Assembly: GCA_025354615.1 (NCBI GenBank)
Contig: JANXMO010000401.1
Location: forward strand, 1 to 9,822
DNA: 9,822 bases
DNA from: Burkholderiales bacterium
GTDB lineage: Bacteria > Pseudomonadota > Gammaproteobacteria > Burkholderiales > Burkholderiaceae_C
Direction: 5' to 3'
The position numbers were made by a program, and so were the translations under genes. Positions 1 to 5,040 of this stretch are shown one piece after another. Under the pieces are notes generated by a model. That model ran no database searches, was not told the origin of the DNA, and saw only the letters and a program-made list of their open reading frames with translations. Every line of letters begins with the position of its first letter. Position 1 is the stretch's first letter.

Positions 1-152
1 GCACTCTGTGCATGCATCGGGCAATCGGCCGGCTGGGCCATTTCGACGCCCTGAGCGGCATGGCTTTTCATCGCTTCGATCACCATGACGTCCCCCGCCC
101 AACCACGCAGCGGCAGCAGCACAACCATCAAAAGGAGAAAAAAGCGGCGCAC
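1..152 (-). CDS. Small exported protein, N-terminal part (runs off left edge)
   Basis: A GTG-initiated frame begins at 152 and stays open to the window edge, giving 50 residues. The N-terminus is a typical signal peptide: MRR, then a run of F, L, M and V, then LPLRGWAGD, with a plausible cleavage after GWA. The mature part is rich in Met and contains D-C-P-M-H, a cluster of possible metal ligands. Small exported proteins with this kind of start and a Cys/His/Met-rich mature part occur in Burkholderiales, some beside heavy-metal efflux genes (CzcI-like). That assignment is an inference and most of the protein is outside the window. The start is uncertain. An ATG pair at 161-166 is in another frame whose product has no signal peptide. 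A TATGAT hexamer lies so close upstream of the GTG that a -10 box there would leave almost no leader. No clear Shine-Dalgarno is seen. Confidence 0.55.
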   Translation of the reverse strand, partial: MRRFFLLLMVVLLPLRGWAGDVMVIEAMKSHAAQGVEMAQPADCPMHAQS

Positions 153-220
153 GAAGCATCATAGCGTTGGGGTTTTCGCCGTGTCGCTTTGCGTTGCGTC
201 AAAAGTTCCGGATTCATCCC

Positions 221-263
221 ATTTGGGTAAATCAAATTTTTTAATGCCAACTCAATCCCAAAT
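221..263. repeat. 7-bp inverted repeat downstream of hipA
   Basis: ATTTGGG (221-227) is the exact reverse complement of CCCAAAT (257-263), with 29 AT-rich bases between. The left arm also lies in a near-palindrome, CCCATTTGGG (218-227). It sits just after the hipA stop and before the small exported gene, both on the minus strand. It could be a weak transcription terminator for hipBA or a regulatory site for the next gene. The loop is long and no T-tract directly follows the second arm on the minus strand, so a classic intrinsic terminator is not supported. Confidence 0.3.
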
Positions 264-268
264 TTTTC

Positions 269-1585
269 TCACTTTTGTTGTGTGGCGCTCTGTCGAAATC
301 CCGCATAGGAAAAGGCCGACGAGATCCGCTCGCAGTCTCGCTCATTGACGCCGGCCGAACGCGCCGTTGCGTACCATGTCCCGCGCACCTGTTCTTCCAT
401 CGCATCAAGCATCGCCGCCGCCTGCGTCGCATCGAGCAGAAAGCGCGCACTTTGCGACAGCAGGTTGTCTGCATTGGCGAAGCGCCCGGCATCGCCGCAC
501 TCCATTGCCAAGTCGCGTCGCTCCAGGCTGACCGGTACGGCGGGCGTCAGGTCATAGGCCGGCGACAGCCGCCAGTCGGCGTTCTTCGCCAGCAGTGCAT
601 GGTTGCGCGGGTGATCGTCGATGTTCGAGATCAGCGCGTTGAAGGCCATCCGGCGGAACAGCTCGCTGGCATCTTTGGCCGGGTCGGCGCTGACCCGTCG
701 CAGCTCTTCGGCAAGCAGCACATAAGACCAGCGGTCGCGCGCACGATAGGTGTCTTCTGTCCGCAGGAGGGTCAGCGCCGAGATCATCCGGGCGCGCAGG
801 TAGCCGCCTGCCACCTTCTCGCGGTCGAACCGCTTGACCAGCAACACGTCCCGGCCGGCAACGTCGATGACGCGGCTTTCGGCGGTGGTGAGGCTGCAGG
901 CGCGCGCAAGGACAAGCATCGCGTGCTCAACACGCGCGCTGTTCCAGGCATCGTCCGGCCGATTGAACTTGGCGATCCAGAGCCCCGCCGCGTCCTCGAT
1001 GACAGCCTTGGGCCGTGCGCCGCCCATCGAGGTGCCGATCAGCATCAGTTTTTCGACCTGATCGCAATCACCGACAGCAGCAGCTTCATAACGCAGGGCG
1101 GGCTGATCGCCGGCCTGGCGGTCATCGTCGGCGACGATGATGTCGGCCATCTCCTGTACCTTGGCGAGCGCCAGTGTCTGGTTGAAGCTGCGTTTTGGCG
1201 CAGGCGGAATCTGGTGAAGGCCGAAGCCGAGCGCCCCCGCGCGGTCGTCCGGCGAACAAAGCAGGTACGCCATCTCGCCGGGCTGCGCCTTGCCGAGATG
1301 GCGCTGAATGACCCGCCGGCCCCAAAAATCCGGGCTCGCATCGCGCAGCGCGCCAAAGACGCCGTTCAAGGCAGCGGTGGCATAAGTGCGGGGCGAAAGC
1401 TTGAGTTCGACTGGATCGAGGGCGACCGCGTTCTGACGTTCCAAGTAGCTGCGGCCGTAGACAAACCGGCCCTCTGGTGCGCCCCTGCGGTCAACGCTCA
1501 GTACAAAGCGGCCGGCTGTCACCAGCTCGGTCGTTCCTGGCAGCGTGATGTAGACGAAGCATTCGCCCGGGGTTTCAAAAATCAT
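269..1585 (-). CDS. hipA: HipA-family serine/threonine kinase toxin
   Basis: A 438-residue protein, matching the roughly 440 residues of E. coli HipA. HipA-family toxins are kinases; the E. coli enzyme phosphorylates glutamyl-tRNA synthetase, which blocks translation and causes growth arrest. Residues 1-100 form the HipA N-terminal subdomain. The kinase core follows: a Gly-rich loop GTSMGGARPK (184-193), an ATP-binding lysine K206 in AKF, VKRFDRE (250-256), the catalytic loop NIDDHPRNH (321-329) and a metal-binding AYDLTP (343-348). Against my recollection of E. coli HipA, D323 matches D309, N328 matches N314, D345 matches D332, and S186 matches the autophosphorylation site S150. The kinase therefore looks active. 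The start at 1585 overlaps the hipB stop by 11 bases (coupled translation), and AGGG lies 7 bases upstream (1593-1596). A longer open frame reaching 1879 is rejected because those extra 98 residues only shadow hipB. The target of this HipA is unknown; HipT-type or other HipA relatives have different substrates. Confidence 0.93.
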   Translation of the reverse strand: MIFETPGECFVYITLPGTTELVTAGRFVLSVDRRGAPEGRFVYGRSYLERQNAVALDPVELKLSPRTYATAALNGVFGALRDASPDFWGRRVIQRHLGKAQPGEMAYLLCSPDDRAGALGFGLHQIPPAPKRSFNQTLALAKVQEMADIIVADDDRQAGDQPALRYEAAAVGDCDQVEKLMLIGTSMGGARPKAVIEDAAGLWIAKFNRPDDAWNSARVEHAMLVLARACSLTTAESRVIDVAGRDVLLVKRFDREKVAGGYLRARMISALTLLRTEDTYRARDRWSYVLLAEELRRVSADPAKDASELFRRMAFNALISNIDDHPRNHALLAKNADWRLSPAYDLTPAVPVSLERRDLAMECGDAGRFANADNLLSQSARFLLDATQAAAMLDAMEEQVRGTWYATARSAGVNERDCERISSAFSYAGFRQSATQQK

Positions 1586-1916
1586 TGTCCAACCCTGCCT
1601 TTGGCCGTGCGCGGGCGCGTTCGCGGGACAAGGCAAGGGTCTGGCCTTCGTCGTCTTTTTCGGGCGCGGCCACATCGTCCATCTGGCTGAGGAGGTCAAG
1701 CGCCCAAAGCATCGCCGCATAAATGGCGATGCCGGTCGAGAGCTTGCCCTTTTCCGCATCGGCAACCGCGCGCTCACCAGTGCCGATTTTCTGGGCCATG
1801 TCGTCGATCGTAAGATTCCGGCGTAGCCGCGCGGTGCGCAGGTTTGCTCCCAGGCGCTTGAGCGTCTGTTCCACCGCATACGGCGGGGCAGTCAGGAGCT
1901 TGTTACGGGCAACCAT
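1575..1916 (-). CDS. hipB: HipB-like XRE-family antitoxin and autorepressor
   Basis: A 113-residue protein with a Cro/C1-type helix-turn-helix at about residues 18-75 (LGANLRTARLRRNLT, then DDMAQKIG, then the recognition segment TGERAVADAEKG). The HTH is followed by an Ala/Leu-rich helix and a charged tail (86-113, many E, D, R, K). HipB proteins bind HipA, hold it inactive, and repress their own operon. The neighbour hipA overlaps its 3' end by 11 bases, the normal antitoxin-toxin order. I choose the ATG at 1916. An in-frame ATG at 1949 exists, but its codon lies inside the apparent -10 box (1948-1953), so it should not be in the transcript. From a start near 1941 the leader would be about 25 bases, with a weak GGGTG as ribosome site. 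The family call is firm from context and the HTH; sequence identity to E. coli HipB is probably low. Confidence 0.88.
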   Translation of the reverse strand: MVARNKLLTAPPYAVEQTLKRLGANLRTARLRRNLTIDDMAQKIGTGERAVADAEKGKLSTGIAIYAAMLWALDLLSQMDDVAAPEKDDEGQTLALSRERARARPKAGLDNDF

Positions 1917-1940
1917 AGCTGACACCCAATTGAGTTCTTT

Positions 1941-1973
1941 CAAGAGCATTATAAGTCATATAAAACGCTCTTG
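1941..1973 (-). promoter_or_regulatory. hipBA promoter with overlapping inverted-repeat operator
   Basis: CAAGAGC (1941-1947) and GCTCTTG (1967-1973) are a perfect 7-base inverted repeat with a 19-base AT-rich centre. Allowing one mismatch, the arms extend outward to about 1937 and 1977. On the minus strand a perfect TATAAT -10 box (1948-1953) directly abuts one arm. No good -35 box is found at 16-18 bases, as is common for promoters tuned for repression. The expected transcription start is near 1941, about 25 bases ahead of the hipB ATG at 1916. HipB bound to the arms would cover the -10 box. Promoter position and repeat are seen; binding by HipB is inferred. Confidence 0.6.
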
Positions 1974-2044
1974 AGAGCTGATTGATGTTAGAGTTCAGCT
2001 TGTTCGGTTGGTGCTACAACGGCCGGACGGGGCAAAGATGCGGT

Positions 2045-2057
2045 GTGCAGACTGCAC
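2045..2057. repeat. Perfect 13-bp palindrome ahead of prfC
   Basis: GTGCAG, a single A, then CTGCAC: two 6-base arms in perfect inverted symmetry. It lies 11 bases upstream of the candidate prfC -35 box and about 70 bases beyond the hipBA operator, in the shared divergent intergenic region. It is too compact for an RNA hairpin (1-base loop), so a dimeric protein-binding site is the more likely meaning if it is functional. It does not resemble the hipBA operator arms. Confidence 0.35.
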
Positions 2058-2067
2058 TATGAGCACA

Positions 2068-2097
2068 TTGGAAAATGCGTGCATCGCTAGCTGTATA
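2068..2097 (+). promoter_or_regulatory. Candidate sigma-70-type promoter for prfC
   Basis: TTGGAA (2068-2073) and TGTATA (2092-2097) are separated by 18 bases. Each matches the consensus at four of six positions. Transcription would begin near 2104, leaving a leader of about 15 bases that holds the GGGGAA ribosome site at 2105-2110. The fit is moderate and the leader is short, so another promoter further upstream is possible. Confidence 0.3.
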
Positions 2098-2118
2098 CAT
2101 AACCGGGGAAACGGTCTG

Positions 2119-3759
2119 ATGTCAGAAGGTCCAATCGCAGAGCAGGTCAAACGCAGAAGAACGTTCGCCATCATTTCCCACCCTGACGCCGGCAAAACCA
2201 CGTTGACGGAAAAACTGCTGCTTTTTTCGGGTGCGATTCAAATTGCCGGGTCGGTCAAGGCCCGCAAGGCCAGCCGGCACGCCACCAGCGACTGGATGGA
2301 AATCGAAAAGCAACGGGGCATTTCGGTGGCCAGTTCGGTGATGCAGATGGCGTACCGCGATTGCGTCATCAATTTGCTCGACACGCCGGGCCACCAGGAT
2401 TTCTCGGAAGATACCTATCGTGTGCTGACGGCGGTTGACGCGGCATTGATGGTGATCGACGCGGCCAACGGCGTTGAGCCACAAACGCGGCGCCTGCTGC
2501 AGGTGTGCCGGGCGCGGCGCACGCCCATCCTGACTTTCGTCAACAAGATGGACCGTGAGGTCAAGGACCCGCTGGACCTGATGGACGAGATCGAACGCGA
2601 GCTGGGCATGGAGGTCGTGCCCTTTACCTGGCCGGTGGGCATGGGCAAGGTGTTCCATGGTGTGATGGACTTGCGTGAACAGCAGATGCGGGTGTTCAGC
2701 GGCGGCGAAGACCGCGACCGGCACAACGATGAAATCTTGCAGGGCATCCAAAACCCGGCGTATGCCGAACGCTTTGGTGCGCAGTATGAGCAGGCGGCGG
2801 GCGAAATGGCTCTGCTTGCCGACGCCGCGCCACTGTTCGAGCGCGATGCTTTTTTGCAAGGCCGGCAAACACCAATGTTTTTCGGCTCGGCCGTCAACAA
2901 TTTTGGTGTGCGCGAGGTGCTGGACGCGCTGGTCGACCTGGCGCCAGCGCCGGGTGAGCGCGCCGCCATCCAGCGCGTCGTGCAGCCTGAAGAAGCCAAA
3001 CTCACGGGCGTGGTTTTCAAGATCCAGGCCAACATGGACCCGGCTCACCGCGACCGCATCGCCTTCGTGCGGGTGGCCAGCGGCCACTTCAAACGCGGCA
3101 TGCGGTTGAAAGTCGCGCGTTCGGGCAAAGAGCTGCGGCCCAACACGGTCGTCAGCTTTCTCAGCCAACGGCGCGAGTTGCTGGACGAAGCATTCGCTGG
3201 CGACATCATCGGCATCCCCAACCACGGTGTGCTGCAGTTGGGCGATACCTTGACCGAAGGCGAAAACCTGCAATACACCGGACTGCCGTTTTTTGCGCCG
3301 GAAATGTTCCGCAGCGTTGAAGTGGCCGACCCGCTGCGCACCAAACAACTGCGCGCCGGCTTGACGCAGCTGGGCGAAGAAGGCGCCATCCAGGTGTTTC
3401 GCCCGGCAGCGGGTTCGCTGCTGCTGCTGGGCGCCGTGGGCCAGCTGCAGTTTGAAGTGGTCGCCCACCGGCTGGAGCATGAATACGGGGTCAAAGCGCG
3501 CATCCTGCCCAGCCGTTTTCAGGTGGCCCGTTGGGTGACGGCAGAAACGGGCTTGGGCGCGGCGGCGGATGAACGCGAGCTGAAGCGGTTCATCGACGGC
3601 AATTCACACCGCGTCGCTTATGACGCGGTTGACGCCGTGACGGTGCTGGTTGAATACGCGCCGGAGCTGCGCGCCATCGAGACCAATTGGCCTCTCATTC
3701 GTTTCCACGCCCTGCGCGAGCACGCGGGGTTGGTTTTTCAAAAGCAGCTTGAAGGCTGA
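2119..3759 (+). CDS. prfC: Peptide chain release factor 3 (RF3)
   Basis: RF3 is a cytoplasmic translational GTPase that removes RF1 or RF2 from the ribosome after the peptide is released. The 546-residue protein is slightly longer than E. coli RF3 (about 529). GTPase motifs are all present: G1 SHPDAGKT (20-27), G2 region QRGIS (65-69), G3 DTPGH (88-92), G4 NKMD (142-145) and a G5-like GSAVNNFG (256-263). KIQANMDPAHRDR (301-313), a stretch characteristic of RF3 rather than EF-G, opens the second domain. The C-terminal domain ends in HALREHAGLVFQKQLEG, which extends past the REH where E. coli RF3 ends. The ATG at 2119 gives the expected N-terminus and has GGGGAA 8 bases upstream. The frame stays open back to an ATG at 2008, but those 37 extra residues are Cys-rich and unlike RF3. 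It diverges from hipBA and converges on the lipoprotein gene, so it is probably transcribed alone. Confidence 0.97.
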   Translation: MSEGPIAEQVKRRRTFAIISHPDAGKTTLTEKLLLFSGAIQIAGSVKARKASRHATSDWMEIEKQRGISVASSVMQMAYRDCVINLLDTPGHQDFSEDTYRVLTAVDAALMVIDAANGVEPQTRRLLQVCRARRTPILTFVNKMDREVKDPLDLMDEIERELGMEVVPFTWPVGMGKVFHGVMDLREQQMRVFSGGEDRDRHNDEILQGIQNPAYAERFGAQYEQAAGEMALLADAAPLFERDAFLQGRQTPMFFGSAVNNFGVREVLDALVDLAPAPGERAAIQRVVQPEEAKLTGVVFKIQANMDPAHRDRIAFVRVASGHFKRGMRLKVARSGKELRPNTVVSFLSQRRELLDEAFAGDIIGIPNHGVLQLGDTLTEGENLQYTGLPFFAPEMFRSVEVADPLRTKQLRAGLTQLGEEGAIQVFRPAAGSLLLLGAVGQLQFEVVAHRLEHEYGVKARILPSRFQVARWVTAETGLGAAADERELKRFIDGNSHRVAYDAVDAVTVLVEYAPELRAIETNWPLIRFHALREHAGLVFQKQLEG

Positions 3760-3787
3760 CAGCACCCGCGCCGGCAGCGATCAAAAA

Positions 3788-3821
3788 AAATGGGCTCCAG
3801 CAGTAAATGCGGTGCCCATTT
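3788..3821 (-). terminator. Intrinsic terminator of the lipoprotein gene
   Basis: AAATGGGC (3788-3795) and GCCCATTT (3814-3821) pair perfectly over 8 bases. After one T-T mismatch the stem gains two more pairs (CC/GG). Read on the minus strand, the second arm runs straight into a tract of eight T (complement of 3783-3790), the classic layout of a Rho-independent terminator about 55 bases after the lipoprotein stop. It lies between two convergent genes and could also slow transcription from prfC, but on the plus strand only a short TTT follows. Confidence 0.75.
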
Positions 3822-3823
3822 GC

Positions 3824-3836
3824 ATTGCGAAGCAAT
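3824..3836 (+). terminator. Small hairpin, possible weak prfC terminator
   Basis: ATTGC, a GAA loop, then GCAAT form a perfect 5-bp stem with a 3-base loop, followed on the plus strand by TTTATCTTT. The stem is short and AT-containing, so it would be a weak terminator. It directly follows the stronger hairpin at 3788-3821, and the two together may separate the convergent transcripts. Confidence 0.25.
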
Positions 3837-3875
3837 TTATCTTTCACCGCCACGGCATGCCGGGCAGGTGGTCTG

Positions 3876-4100
3876 TCATTTTTCTTTCCGTTTTTCCACT
3901 TGGTTGCCGACAACAGCGCCGACCGCTGCGCCGCCCACCGTGCTGACGGCACTGCCACCCAGAACGGCACCGGCGGCACCACCAATGACGGCCCCGGTGG
4001 CAGTGGAGCGATCACGGTCGCTCATGCTGCCGCAGGCGGCCAAGCTGCCCGACACAGCAGCCAACAACACGATGCGCGAAAAAGGACGGAACATATTCAT
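3876..4100 (-). CDS. Glycine-zipper outer-membrane lipoprotein
   Basis: A 74-residue protein. Residues 1-22 are a lipoprotein signal peptide (MNMFRPFSR, then a hydrophobic stretch) ending in the lipobox L-A-A-C with the lipidated Cys at 23. Gly at +2 rather than Asp predicts sorting to the outer membrane. Residues 36-65 form a glycine zipper of small residues with repeated G-x-x-x-G spacing (TGAVIGGAAGAVLGG, then VGGAAVGAVVGN). A basic tail, EKRKEK, ends the protein. The architecture matches the OsmB/SlyB-like glycine-zipper 2TM lipoproteins, linked in known cases to envelope stress; the exact role here is unknown. The start at 4100 is chosen because GGAG lies 6 bases upstream. A second ATG at 4094 is spaced too far from it, and the frame upstream to 4184 adds residues without a signal peptide. 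It is transcribed toward prfC and ends at a strong intrinsic terminator. I see no convincing promoter in the 120 bases upstream. Confidence 0.85.
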   Translation of the reverse strand: MNMFRPFSRIVLLAAVSGSLAACGSMSDRDRSTATGAVIGGAAGAVLGGSAVSTVGGAAVGAVVGNQVEKRKEK

Positions 4101-4220
4101 CAAAAACTCCAAAAAGGGAACGGCAAGGGAATAAATTGAAGTGTGGTGCGCCGCAGTTGCCGGCACGATCGGACAGGCCAGCATCGAGGCGTCAGCAGCA
4201 ACCTACAACGCCGAATCAGC

Positions 4221-4934
4221 CTACGATTTTGACAGCGGTGGCGCGTGGATTCCGCACGCCAGGATATGGGTGCGTTGCTGCTCATCGCAGGGGAGGACGT
4301 GACCCGAGGTGATGCGTTTGTAAGGCTGGTCGCGGCCGGACAACACCAATGCCAGCCGCGTCACCCAGTCGTGGGTGCGCGAGGGCGGTAGGCGCAACGG
4401 CGTGGCCAGCAGCCACACCGCCAAGCCGATGGGCAACCACCACGGCAGCGCGCTGCGGGGCCAGCGGGCAACAACCAAGGCCAGCGCACTGGTGGCGCCG
4501 CCCAGCACCAGCCCCGCGATCACTTCCGACCAGGTGTGGGCCTGTACAGCGATCCGCGAAACGCCAATCAGCACCGCCAGCAGCGTGCCGGCCGCCAGCC
4601 CCCAGGCCGATGCAATGCCATGGCGCGCTGGCAGCAATGCCGCCAGCAGCAACGGGTAGATGGCGGCGGCAAACATGGCATGGCCCGAAATGCCGGTGAA
4701 GTCGAGCGCTGCCACGCCCACGCCCCAGCCGATGAAAGCAACCTTGGTGGCGGTGGTCAATACCGCCGCCACCGCCACACCGCCCAGCCAAGCCAGCGCC
4801 AGGCGTTGACCGCCGTCACGCCGGGCCAACCAAAGCGCCAAAACGACTGCCGCCGGCAGCAGAATTTGCGCCTCGCCCAAACGGGTGACGTGGTGCCAAA
4901 AAACAGGATGGGCCCACAGGAAATGGTCAGTCAC
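4221..4934 (-). CDS. PAP2-family membrane phosphatase
   Basis: A 237-residue, strongly hydrophobic protein with about five or six membrane segments. Two of the three PAP2 (phosphatidic acid phosphatase type 2) motifs are visible: GISGHAMF (81-88, from the P-S-G-H type, Pro replaced by Ile) with H85, and SRIAVQAHTWSE (126-137) with R127 and the nucleophile H133. In the last motif the usual Asp is Glu137. The first motif (KxxxxxxRP) is poorly preserved; K64 may be its remnant. The family dephosphorylates lipid phosphates such as phosphatidic acid or undecaprenyl pyrophosphate at the membrane; the substrate here cannot be told. A soluble tail (about 185-237) follows the last membrane segment. 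I choose the GTG at 4934 because it gives a sensible N-terminus (VTDHFLWAHPVFW). No in-frame ATG is nearby, and the frame beyond it to 5156 overlaps the pump gene and is Arg/Cys-rich. No good ribosome site is seen. It lies 106 bases after the RND permease gene on the same strand. Confidence 0.82.
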   Translation of the reverse strand: MTDHFLWAHPVFWHHVTRLGEAQILLPAAVVLALWLARRDGGQRLALAWLGGVAVAAVLTTATKVAFIGWGVGVAALDFTGISGHAMFAAAIYPLLLAALLPARHGIASAWGLAAGTLLAVLIGVSRIAVQAHTWSEVIAGLVLGGATSALALVVARWPRSALPWWLPIGLAVWLLATPLRLPPSRTHDWVTRLALVLSGRDQPYKRITSGHVLPCDEQQRTHILACGIHAPPLSKS

Positions 4935-4998
4935 GTTGCAAATCGGGCTGAAAAGAAAGAGGGCACCAGGGCCATGGAAACAGCGGTGGCAAAAGAAT

Positions 4999-5039
4999 GC
5001 GCCGTTGGCAGGCGGCTCAACGAACCGGCAAGTCGGCGC
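4999..5039 (-). terminator. Possible weak terminator after the RND permease gene
   Basis: On the minus strand GCGCCG begins just after the permease stop and is matched 28 bases later by CGGCGC, followed by ATTCTTTT. The T-rich run after the second arm fits an intrinsic terminator, but the loop is long and the stem only 6 bp. If it works, the PAP2 gene would need its own promoter in the short remaining gap; otherwise PAP2 may be read through from the pump operon. Confidence 0.25.
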
Positions 5040-5040
5040 C

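Noticed and set aside
275..1690. 471-residue plus-strand open frame opposite hipA/hipB
   Set aside because: It is fully antisense to two well-recognised genes, is rich in Arg, Ala, His and Gln as is usual for GC-driven shadow frames, and has no domain I recognise.
269..1879. Longer hipA frame with 98 extra N-terminal residues
   Set aside because: The extra part overlaps hipB in another frame and is Arg/Ser/Pro-rich; the start at 1585 gives the family's normal length and has a ribosome site.
2008..2118. 37-codon in-frame extension upstream of prfC
   Set aside because: The residues are Cys-rich and unlike any RF3 N-terminus, and the ATG at 2119 has a good ribosome site. The candidate promoter also lies inside this stretch.
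1980..2118. Possible tRNA or small RNA in the hipB-prfC gap
   Set aside because: No cloverleaf, T-loop motif or terminator hairpin with T-tract could be found there.
2122..3480. 452-residue minus-strand open frame opposite prfC
   Set aside because: prfC is certain on the other strand; the antisense product is His/Gln/Ala-rich and shows no motif.
4101..4184. Upstream extension of the lipoprotein frame
   Set aside because: It would bury the signal peptide 28 residues deep; the ATG at 4100 has GGAG at ideal spacing.
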